32,172 nt of DNA from a virus. The notes under the pieces are model-generated. The model saw nothing but the letters and a program-made list of their open reading frames with translations, was not told the origin of the DNA and did no database searches. The position numbers and the translations under genes were made by a program. How positions within the stretch are numbered: position 1 is the stretch's first letter; the number at the start of each line of letters is the position of its first letter. Below, piece by piece: positions 25,797 through 32,172 of the stretch. Where the stretch lies: positions 1 to 32,172 of the IMG/VR virus record IMGVR_UViG_3300012920_000141. One strand, 5' to 3'.

Positions 25797-26858
25797 ATGG
25801 CCTTTAAAAGATTTGATCCCCAAGATTTTGTAGTAAGTGCAGATACAGTAACTTCTACAGTGTGGTCTAATAATGCAGTTGCTTTAAATACAGCATTTAC
25901 TTCTTCAACACAAAGAGAAGGAGTTTCAGGCCCTTATTATTTAAATGTATTCCAAACAGCATCTACATCTAATCAGGCTGCTGTCCAATATCAAATTGCT
26001 TATGCTAATGCTAGTGGTGGAGGTGGAGTAAGGTTTGATAATTCAGTTGTAGGTAAATCATCAACTACTACTATATATGGACAATATAGAACTTTAGTAT
26101 TGGAAGATGAAAATTCTAAATTTACTTTTGGACCAACATTTACAGGTAGTGCTGCTAATGACTTTTACGTAATTAGTATAGAAAGAGCTAGATATAAAGA
26201 AAAATTATTCCCTGGTTCCTTTAATTTAGTACTATCTAGTAGTAATTCTAATTTGGCATTATTACATTTAACTGATGATTCTAATGCAGTAAATATTCCT
26301 ACTTATTTTGGAACTCAAAGAGCATATCAAGTAGTTAGTGGTTCTGATGGAAGTCCTTATAAAGGAAATGGATATTCATTTAGTGGTTCTTATGGAATAT
26401 TCTTACCGGATATTTCAACTATATTATTAAATGCTAGAGCCTTAGATGATGCTTCAACATCAGGAGGAACGGGAACTGATGATGGAGCTGGAATTGGATT
26501 AGGTACAGTTACTACTGAAAATAATAATGGTCAAAATCCATCTAAATTATATAAACTTATTTCAGGTTCCTCTGCAGCATCAATTTTCCAATTAAATTCT
26601 CAGGAAACAATAACATCTGATTATGTATTTGTGAGAGCAAGAAATTCAGAATTTAATTATTCTGAAAACCCTAGTTTCATATCAGGTTCTACTGGAGAAG
26701 TTATATATGATTATTTTATTAACAATCCTCAAACTTATGCTACAACTGTAGGAATGTATAATGATAGTAATGAATTATTAGCTGTAGCTAAATTATCAAG
26801 ACCTTTAGTAAAAGACTTTACAAAAGAAGCTCTTATTAGAGTTAAATTAGATTTTTAG
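25797..26858 (+). CDS. Structural protein, paralogue A (353 aa)
   Basis: The 353-residue beta-rich protein shares its ends with the next gene product. Both start with a K-(R/Q)-F-(D/N)-x-Q-D-(F/V) motif (MAFKRFDPQDFVVS here), both contain EFNYS(E/L)NPS(F/I)I, and both end with TTVG(M/L)YN(D/N)xxELLAV(A/G)KL. Similar pairs occur in other T4-like phages as virion proteins. The middle has Gly/Ser/Thr-rich turns. The gene begins one base after the previous stop. A tail or fibre role is likely from position, not proven. Confidence 0.65.
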   Translation: MAFKRFDPQDFVVSADTVTSTVWSNNAVALNTAFTSSTQREGVSGPYYLNVFQTASTSNQAAVQYQIAYANASGGGGVRFDNSVVGKSSTTTIYGQYRTLVLEDENSKFTFGPTFTGSAANDFYVISIERARYKEKLFPGSFNLVLSSSNSNLALLHLTDDSNAVNIPTYFGTQRAYQVVSGSDGSPYKGNGYSFSGSYGIFLPDISTILLNARALDDASTSGGTGTDDGAGIGLGTVTTENNNGQNPSKLYKLISGSSAASIFQLNSQETITSDYVFVRARNSEFNYSENPSFISGSTGEVIYDYFINNPQTYATTVGMYNDSNELLAVAKLSRPLVKDFTKEALIRVKLDF

Positions 26859-26863
26859 GATGG

Positions 26864-27832
26864 ATGGCTGTCTTCAAACAATTCAATTCGCAAGATGTAA
26901 TAGTATCTCCACTGGAGGTAAATAAAAGTTTTACTTTTTTAGGTTTTACCGCAGGAAACCTTAATTTTTTATCATCAACAACTAACTTTGTTACTAATAA
27001 TACGGCATTTACATCCTCTGCAGGACAAGTACTAACAGGAAATGTGGGTGAAAAGGAATTCAAAATGTTAGTAGCTCATTCCGTAAAACAACTTTATTAT
27101 AGTAATTATTTATCAGGAAGTGGGGGTCAAATATCAAATGCTAGCACAGCTAGTTTTAATCCTGATTTAACTATAACGGGTCCTGTATATCAAACTAGTT
27201 TTTATAACTATGAACAAAATTCAATAAATCCCCAAAAGAAACTTTTTCAAACAGGAGGAGGAGGTACAATTGGGGTAATAAGTATACCTTCTAAATTTTA
27301 TGGAGATTATATTCAACCTAACTCATTTAAAATAATGACAACGGGTTCATCAACAGGTGCATATATTGATGATGGAAATGGAAGAATAAATAAAGAAGGG
27401 AGTGGTAATACAGTATTTGGTCAAATTATATACCAACACGGTTTAGTTATTTTATTAAAAAATGACTCGGGAGAATTTAATCAAATAGCAGCTGGAAATG
27501 CAACTTCATCTTTTTCAAGTTCCTACGAACTATTTGAAACACAATATAAATGTACAATTAGAGAAGAGGAATTTAATTATTCATTAAACCCTAGTATTAT
27601 AACGGGAAGTAATATACCTACTAAATTTTCAGGAAGTAACATAAACTATGAAAATACAGCTTCTTTAGGCAAACCTCTAGATTTTGCTACCGGTTCTTAT
27701 TTTAGTCCTTATGTTACTACTGTAGGATTATACAATAATGATTATGAACTATTGGCTGTTGGAAAATTAGCTCAACCCCTTCCTACATCTAGAACTACAG
27801 ATACTTCTATTCTTATAAACATGGATAGATAA
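26864..27832 (+). CDS. Structural protein, paralogue B (322 aa)
   Basis: The 322-residue product is a diverged tandem duplicate of the previous gene product: MAVFKQFNSQDVIVSP at the N-terminus, EEEFNYSLNPSIITGS in the last third and YVTTVGLYNNDYELLAVGKL near the end. The central parts differ strongly, so the shared ends may be the virion-binding parts and the centre the variable part. The start is ATG 26864, five bases after the previous stop; an earlier ATG at 26860 is out of frame. It closes the structural block, followed by a late box for the next unit. Confidence 0.65.
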   Translation: MAVFKQFNSQDVIVSPLEVNKSFTFLGFTAGNLNFLSSTTNFVTNNTAFTSSAGQVLTGNVGEKEFKMLVAHSVKQLYYSNYLSGSGGQISNASTASFNPDLTITGPVYQTSFYNYEQNSINPQKKLFQTGGGGTIGVISIPSKFYGDYIQPNSFKIMTTGSSTGAYIDDGNGRINKEGSGNTVFGQIIYQHGLVILLKNDSGEFNQIAAGNATSSFSSSYELFETQYKCTIREEEFNYSLNPSIITGSNIPTKFSGSNINYENTASLGKPLDFATGSYFSPYVTTVGLYNNDYELLAVGKLAQPLPTSRTTDTSILINMDR

Positions 27833-27861
27833 AAATCCTTGGCTATTTGCAATTTTTTATT

Positions 27862-27876
27862 TATATTTATAATTAA
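27862..27876 (+). promoter_or_regulatory. Late promoter box
   Basis: TATATTTATAATTAA, a slightly diverged late box, lies 15 bases before the start at 27892. It would drive the nuclease gene and perhaps the primase and exonuclease after it. Confidence 0.5.
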
Positions 27877-27891
27877 CTTTAAAACAATTTT

Positions 27892-28374
27892 ATGAGTTGG
27901 ACCTATAAAACACACAAAATAGGGGACATTACTCAATTTCCAGAAAACACATTTGGTTTTGTTTATATAGTTACACATAAACCTTCCGGAAAATCTTACA
28001 TAGGGAAAAAAGTTTTATTTCATAATAAAAAGAAAAAAATTGGAAAACGAGAACTAGAAAAACTGCAAGGTGTAGTTGGTCGTCGTCCCGCATATAAATT
28101 AGAAATAAAAGAATCAGATTGGAAAAACTATTATGGTTCTCAAAAGGATATAAAACAATTATTACTTGAAGGTAAAAAAGATGAATTTGAACGTATAATC
28201 TTAAAAATGTGTCCTGATAAAAAAACAATGACATATTTTGAAGTAAAATATCAAATGATTTACCAGGTGTTGGAAAAACAAGATGAATTTTTTAATGATA
28301 ATATTTTAGGCAAATTTTATACTAAAGATTTAAAGGGTATAGAATTTGAAGATTTCGTGTCAGATACAATATAA
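27892..28374 (+). CDS. GIY-YIG endonuclease
   Basis: The 160-residue protein has the GIY-YIG nuclease core: FGFVYIV (residues 21-27) as the GIY half and KSYIGKK (34-40) as the YIG half, a Lys-rich stretch, DWKNYYGS (76-83), a glutamate in YFEVKYQ (E117) at the metal-binding position, and NDNI (135-138) near the end. The family includes T4 endonuclease II (host DNA breakdown) and the Seg/I-Tev homing enzymes. This one has no visible separate DNA-binding domain, so host DNA degradation or free-standing homing are both possible. It lies between the structural block and the replication genes and has its own late-type box. Confidence 0.8.
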   Translation: MSWTYKTHKIGDITQFPENTFGFVYIVTHKPSGKSYIGKKVLFHNKKKKIGKRELEKLQGVVGRRPAYKLEIKESDWKNYYGSQKDIKQLLLEGKKDEFERIILKMCPDKKTMTYFEVKYQMIYQVLEKQDEFFNDNILGKFYTKDLKGIEFEDFVSDTI

Positions 28375-28392
28375 TTTTGTATATTACCATTT

Positions 28393-29322
28393 ATGGTTAA
28401 CCAGTTATTAGTTACATTAGTAAACTCTGTATTGGGTTCGGGCAAAGCTACTGCTCGAAACAATTATGCATATCATTGCCCATTTTGCAACCATCATAAA
28501 CCTAAATTAGAAGTTAATTTAACAGAAAATCGTGAAGGTAAAAATCCTTGGCATTGCTGGGCTTGTGATGTAAGAGGAACAACTATTTATTCTTTATTCA
28601 AACAATTAAAAACGGATATAAGTAAATTTACTGAACTTAAATCTTTAGTAAAAACTTCTAAATCTATTAAAGATACAAAAATTATAAATAGTATATCATT
28701 ACCTAATGAATTTATAAGCCTATATAACGTTGATACAAGCGATATTATAACAAGACACGCGTTAGCGTACTTAAAAAAGAGACATATAAGTAAATACGAT
28801 ATACTTAAATATAATATAGGGTACTGTAAGGAAGGGTTATATAAAAATATGATTATTATACCAACATATGATGCTGATGGTAGATTAAATTATTTTACTG
28901 CCCGTTCATTTGAAAAAGAACCATATATAAAATATAGAAACCCATCAGTAAGTAGAGATATAATACCTAATGAACATTTAATAAATTGGAATATTCCTAT
29001 TATTTTATGTGAAGGACCATTTGATGCTATTGCTATAAAAAGAAATGCAATACCGCTGTTAGGAAAAAATATTCAAAGTAGCTTAATGAAAAAAATAGTT
29101 ACTTCCGTAGTAGATAAAATTTATATTGCATTAGATAGGGATGCAATTAAACAAGCTTTAAAATTCTGTGAAAGATTAATGGCAGAAGGTAAAGAAGTCT
29201 ATCTTGTTGATATGCAGGATAAGGATCCAAGTGAGATGGGTTTTAAAAATTTCACAAGATTAATACAAAAAACAGTTCCATTAACCTATTCTAATCTATT
29301 GGAACAAAAACTATCTATATGA
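28393..29322 (+). CDS. 61: DNA primase, gp61-like
   Basis: The 309-residue protein has an N-terminal zinc ribbon, HCPFCNHHKPKLEVNL (C29, C32) with WHCWACDVRG (C55, C58), as in CHC2-type primases. A toprim domain follows at about residues 195-290: ILCEGPFDAIAI with the conserved Glu, IYIALDRDA with the D-x-D, and the third acidic site near DMQDKDPSEM. It would make RNA primers for lagging-strand synthesis with the phage helicase. T4 gp61 is 342 aa, so the size fits. The gene is 18 bases after the nuclease gene and overlaps the next one by four bases (ATGA). Confidence 0.88.
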   Translation: MVNQLLVTLVNSVLGSGKATARNNYAYHCPFCNHHKPKLEVNLTENREGKNPWHCWACDVRGTTIYSLFKQLKTDISKFTELKSLVKTSKSIKDTKIINSISLPNEFISLYNVDTSDIITRHALAYLKKRHISKYDILKYNIGYCKEGLYKNMIIIPTYDADGRLNYFTARSFEKEPYIKYRNPSVSRDIIPNEHLINWNIPIILCEGPFDAIAIKRNAIPLLGKNIQSSLMKKIVTSVVDKIYIALDRDAIKQALKFCERLMAEGKEVYLVDMQDKDPSEMGFKNFTRLIQKTVPLTYSNLLEQKLSI

Positions 29323-30086
29323 TTAAAAAAACATATAATAGGATAATTGAATTATCTGATGACCACAAACAAATTACACTACCTGATTCTAGATATTATA
29401 GAAGACATGGTGAATATTATCCATCTGTAACTTATGTTTTAGGAAGTTACCCTAAAGGCAAACATTTTGAGGATTGGCTTAAAAAAGTTGGTTATAGTGC
29501 TGACTGGATTGTTAAAAAAGCATCCGAGGAAGGTACAGCTACTCATTTACTTATTGAAAAATATTTTAAAGGGAAAAAATTAAAATATCTTAATGAACAT
29601 GGTTACCCTAAAATGGATCCCCTAGTTTGGCAAATGTTTTTACGCTTTGTAGATTTTTGGGAAACTTATAAACCTACTTTAATTGAAACTGAAGTTCATT
29701 TATTTTCAGATGAATTAAAAGTAGCGGGTACTTGTGATTTAGTTTGTGAAATAGACGGTAAACTTTGGGTTATTGATTTTAAAACATCCAATCATTTACA
29801 AACTACATATGATTTACAAGGTGCCGTTTATGCTCAAATGTATAAAGAATGTTTTGGTAAAGAGGCAGATAATATAGGGGTATTATGGCTTAAATCTAAA
29901 TCTAGAGGAGTAGATAAATCTGGTAAGAAAATAAAAGGTAAAAAATGGGAAATGTATGAATCCCCTAGAACTCAGGAAGAAAATTTAGAAATTTTTAAAT
30001 CTGTTAAAAGATTATTTGATTTAGAAAATCCTAAACATAAACCCGCTACTACTTCTTTTCCAACTATCATAAAGAGAACCGTGTAA
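29319..30086 (+). CDS. PD-(D/E)XK exonuclease, RecB/Cas4-like
   Basis: The 255-residue protein carries the PD-(D/E)XK nuclease signature in order: H76 in GTATHLLIEKYF, a Glu pair at 123/125 in LIETEVHL, D140 in VAGTCDLVCEIDG, D153-x-K155 in LWVIDFKTS, and Q167 followed by Y171 in DLQGAVYAQMY (motif QxxxY). This is the RecB-like arrangement also found in Cas4. In T4-like phages similar enzymes lie near replication and recombination genes and probably act on DNA ends. Coupling to the primase by an ATGA overlap supports a replication or repair role. No Fe-S cysteine cluster is visible, unlike typical Cas4. Confidence 0.82.
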   Translation: MIKKTYNRIIELSDDHKQITLPDSRYYRRHGEYYPSVTYVLGSYPKGKHFEDWLKKVGYSADWIVKKASEEGTATHLLIEKYFKGKKLKYLNEHGYPKMDPLVWQMFLRFVDFWETYKPTLIETEVHLFSDELKVAGTCDLVCEIDGKLWVIDFKTSNHLQTTYDLQGAVYAQMYKECFGKEADNIGVLWLKSKSRGVDKSGKKIKGKKWEMYESPRTQEENLEIFKSVKRLFDLENPKHKPATTSFPTIIKRTV

Positions 30087-30089
30087 AAA

Positions 30090-30122
30090 TTTGGTTACCT
30101 AAATAACCTTTCGTATATTTAC
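30090..30122 (+). promoter_or_regulatory. Early-type promoter
   Basis: TTTG (30090-30093), 20-base spacer ending TTTCG, then TATATTTAC (30114-30122). The spacer contains an inverted repeat, GGTTA (30093-30097) and TAACC (30104-30108), a possible operator. It drives the two small genes from 30150. Confidence 0.6.
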
Positions 30123-30149
30123 AAAGTAAATAAGTAAAAAATAAAGGTT

Positions 30150-30416
30150 ATGTCAATTTTAAGTAAAAAAATCAAAAATTTAAAAGAAGGAGATAAATTC
30201 ATCTTTGCCTATGGTGATAAAGATTATGAATTTTATTGTTATTCATATTCAGAAAATTATGGTCCTAGTTTCTCAATCCATGAATCTGGTAGTTTTTTAG
30301 GTAGATCAATGAATGTTGATAAAATTACTAATAAATATATTACAGTATATGATTACAATTTATTTAAAGTTAGATCAACTTATAAAATTCCAATTAATAA
30401 AATTGAAATGATATGA
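30150..30416 (+). CDS. Small hypothetical protein (88 aa)
   Basis: The 88-residue product is a small beta-rich protein: KIKNLKEGDKFIFAYGDKDY near the start suggests a short SH3-like or beta-barrel fold, followed by aromatic strands (YEFYCYSYSENYG) and KYITVYDYNLFKV. No family is recognised. It is the first gene after an early-type promoter with a possible operator, and its stop overlaps the start of the next gene. Early, small and of unknown fold is typical of host-takeover proteins, but this is only a guess from context. Confidence 0.6.
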   Translation: MSILSKKIKNLKEGDKFIFAYGDKDYEFYCYSYSENYGPSFSIHESGSFLGRSMNVDKITNKYITVYDYNLFKVRSTYKIPINKIEMI

Positions 30417-30538
30417 AAATAATAGACGGTATGGTATGGTGTAATGAAATAGAAAAATGGGTCACACCAGAAGAATATAAGCAAAATTGTATTGAACCTG
30501 ATTATGATTGGGGAAATGAAGTAGCAAATGCTAGATAG
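30413..30538 (+). CDS. Small acidic hypothetical protein (41 aa)
   Basis: The ATG overlaps the stop of the 88-aa gene (ATATGA), a coupling pattern seen elsewhere in the window. The 41-residue product has three Trp and a run IEKWVTPEEYKQNCIEPDYD and is acidic. It ends just before the late box at 30543. No family is recognised. The coding call rests on the overlap, the ATG and a non-random composition. Confidence 0.5.
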   Translation: MKIIDGMVWCNEIEKWVTPEEYKQNCIEPDYDWGNEVANAR

Positions 30539-30542
30539 TATT

Positions 30543-30559
30543 ATATATTTATAATAAAC
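30543..30559 (+). promoter_or_regulatory. Late promoter box
   Basis: ATATATTTATAATAAAC ends seven bases before the start at 30567 and matches the other late boxes. It places the kinase and nucleotidyltransferase genes in the late class. Confidence 0.6.
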
Positions 30560-30566
30560 TATTTTT

Positions 30567-31361
30567 ATGATTAAACTCTATGACTTACTAATGGAGCAAA
30601 CTAATAACCCTAAAGCAATTATCTTGGCGGGAGCTCCTGGAGCAGGTAAGGGATATATTTTAAGTGGTTTAGATTTAGGGGGTTTAAAAATACTAAATAT
30701 AGATAATATATTCATCGAAAAATTGAAACAGGCAAACGTATCATTAGACTTAAAAAACGCCAGCCCTGAAAATAGAAGTAAAGCTGCTATAGCTATGGCG
30801 GCAGCAAATAAAGAATTTAAAGGTAAAATATCCACTACAATTGAGGGTAAAGAACCATTTATATTAGATGGTACAGCAGCATCAATAAAACAAACTGCTC
30901 AATTAAAAAATGAATTAGAAGAAGTAGGCTACGATGTATTTATGCTTTATGTTTATTCTGATTTAGAAAGAACATTAAGACAAAATCAAGATAGATTTGA
31001 AAAATCTGATGGTAAAGATAGAAGTTTAGCTCCAGCTATAGTATTACGTACTTGGGCCTCAGTTACTAGTAATTTTAAACCTTATGAAGCAATGTTTAAG
31101 GATAATTTTATTTCAGTAGCAAATACATTAGGAGATGAGAAATTAAGTGATGTAGAAGAGATTATTAAAAAATATTTAGACCCATTTAAACCAACTGGTA
31201 CTAAACCTAAAACAGATAAACAAAAAGCTAAAAGTGAAAAAAGTAAAGCTGATTTAAATGTTAAAGTAAAGGAATTGTTAGCTAATGATGTAAATACAAT
31301 TATTAACAACTCAGTATCTAGGGAAGAAGCACAAGCAAAAATAAAACAATTTTTAAGTTAA
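30567..31361 (+). CDS. P-loop kinase, zeta-toxin-like
   Basis: The 264-residue protein has a Walker A loop (AGAPGAGKG, residues 21-29), an acidic residue in LNIDNIF (about 43-49), and a lid-like region with several Arg (LERTLRQNQDRF, then RSLAPAIVLRTW), as in zeta-toxin-like and polynucleotide-kinase-type enzymes. The substrate could be a nucleoside, a sugar nucleotide or RNA/DNA ends. The last 60 residues are Lys-rich and helical, outside the kinase fold. The N-terminus MIKLYDLLMEQ resembles a T4 capsid-targeting peptide with a possible L-x-E cleavage site. It is under a late box and its stop overlaps the nucleotidyltransferase start by one base. Confidence 0.75.
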   Translation: MIKLYDLLMEQTNNPKAIILAGAPGAGKGYILSGLDLGGLKILNIDNIFIEKLKQANVSLDLKNASPENRSKAAIAMAAANKEFKGKISTTIEGKEPFILDGTAASIKQTAQLKNELEEVGYDVFMLYVYSDLERTLRQNQDRFEKSDGKDRSLAPAIVLRTWASVTSNFKPYEAMFKDNFISVANTLGDEKLSDVEEIIKKYLDPFKPTGTKPKTDKQKAKSEKSKADLNVKVKELLANDVNTIINNSVSREEAQAKIKQFLS

Positions 31362-32172
31362 TGAATTTAGTTCAAGAATTAATAAAAAATTTATTACCTG
31401 AACAGGAAAAAAACCAAACTACAGCGGTATATGCTGGTGGGTTTAAACCCCCTACTTCTGGGCATTTTGAAGTTGTTGAAGAAGCATTAAAACAAAACCC
31501 AGAGATAGATGAATTCATTATTTTTATAGGTAATAAGGAAAGAAATGGTATTTCTCAAGTAGAATCCTTATTAATTTGGGAAATATATAATAATTATCTT
31601 CCATTTAAAGTTAAAATACAACCTACTTCAACACCTCCTATTAAAGCAGTATATGATTTTGCTAAAAATCACCCCACAAGAGAAGTATTATGGATTATAG
31701 GAGCCAGAGAGGGTAATGAAGCTGACTTTGCAGATATTACTAAAAGAACTAAATCAATTACTAATTATCCTAATTTAGAACTTCGTACCATTGTAACTGC
31801 AGGAGGAGTATCTGGTACTGCAGCCAGAAATGCGGCTTTAACTTCATTAGATAATTTTAAAAAATTTGTACCAGACCAGCTATCAGATAAAGAAACAGAA
31901 GAAGTATTTAATATAGTAGCAGATAAAATAAATGAAGGTAGAAAAAAGAAAAAAGATCCTAAAAAAGGTACAGGTAAAAAACCTAAAGGTTCAGGACGTA
32001 GATTATACACTGATGAAGACCCTACAGATACTGTAAAAGTTAAATTTAGTACTAGACAAGATATAGTAAATACATTAGCTAAAAAATCATTTAAAGCTAA
32101 ATCACATGCTAGACAGTCTCAAATTATAAATTTAATCCATCAGAGGGTTAGAGCCGCTTTAGCTAGAACAAA
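31361..32172 (+). CDS. HxGH nucleotidyltransferase (NMN/cytidylyltransferase-like), 3' truncated
   Basis: The frame is open from ATG 31361 to the window end, at least 270 codons. The nucleotidyltransferase core is clear: AVYAGGFKPPTSGHFEVVEEAL (broken here as AVYAGGFKPP and TSGHFEVVEEAL, residues 22-43) has the GGFxPxTxGH loop. WIIGAREGNEADF follows at about residues 108-120, and GVSGTAARNA at about 149-158 matches the ISGTxxR motif. Such enzymes join a nucleoside monophosphate to a small phosphate compound; NMN adenylyltransferases and cytidylyltransferases share this fold. A Lys/Gly-rich linker (about 192-212) leads to a second helical basic region, which is extra to the enzyme. The N-terminus MNLVQELIKNLLPEQ may be a capsid-targeting peptide. 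Confidence 0.8.
   Translation, partial: MNLVQELIKNLLPEQEKNQTTAVYAGGFKPPTSGHFEVVEEALKQNPEIDEFIIFIGNKERNGISQVESLLIWEIYNNYLPFKVKIQPTSTPPIKAVYDFAKNHPTREVLWIIGAREGNEADFADITKRTKSITNYPNLELRTIVTAGGVSGTAARNAALTSLDNFKKFVPDQLSDKETEEVFNIVADKINEGRKKKKDPKKGTGKKPKGSGRRLYTDEDPTDTVKVKFSTRQDIVNTLAKKSFKAKSHARQSQIINLIHQRVRAALART

Noticed and set aside
1-32172. CRISPR array, insertion sequence or integrase
   Set aside because: No regularly spaced repeats, no transposase or integrase motifs and no terminal inverted repeats were seen in the window.

Overview
The window looks like part of the genome of a large tailed phage with a T4-type contractile tail (a distant T4-like myovirus), probably infecting a member of the Bacteroidota. 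The T4 link rests on a gp55-type late sigma factor, a gp25 and gp6 baseplate pair, a gp5-like spike, a gp61-like primase and a very large wedge/fibre protein. The host inference rests on four things: very AT-rich DNA; A-rich start contexts almost without Shine-Dalgarno sequences; several TTTG-N20-TATATTTAC promoters that resemble the Bacteroidota TTTG / TAnnTTTG pattern; and a lipoprotein whose residues after the lipid cysteine (CSPEE) resemble Bacteroidota surface-export signals. No species can be named from sequence alone.

Layout. (1) 1-755: the end of a glycosyltransferase and two tiny genes. (2) 756-1626: a gene-poor stretch holding an early-type promoter, several RNA hairpins, a strong rho-independent terminator and a 42-residue membrane ORF on the minus strand; the promoter and terminator bracket a candidate non-coding RNA. 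(3) 1627-2760, minus strand: a promoter, an apparently interrupted tRNA gene, a membrane/coiled-coil protein and a small sulfotransferase. (4) 2833-3199: a small late gene. (5) 3217-8178: two early/middle units, one with a DUF932 protein, a lipoprotein, a T5orf172 protein and small proteins, the other with a small protein, an HD hydrolase, a membrane/coiled-coil protein and gp55. (6) 8193-27832: about 20 kb of late structural genes (spike, baseplate, giant wedge/fibre protein, three virion-type proteins). (7) 27862-30086: a GIY-YIG nuclease, primase and PD-(D/E)XK nuclease. (8) 30090-32172: two small early genes, then a late unit with a P-loop kinase and a HxGH nucleotidyltransferase that runs off the end.

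Regulation appears to use two promoter types. Early/middle genes follow TTTG-N20-TATATTTAC sites. Structural and other late genes follow a short A/T-TATTTATAATAAA box placed only about 6-25 bases before the start codon, which fits recognition by the gp55-type sigma encoded here and implies very short mRNA leaders. The site before the gp55 operon combines both types.

The items most worth a second look are the tRNA gene whose anticodon loop carries a structured insert of about 64 bases, the candidate non-coding RNA at about 1093-1544, and the late kinase/nucleotidyltransferase pair whose N-termini resemble T4 capsid-targeting peptides.
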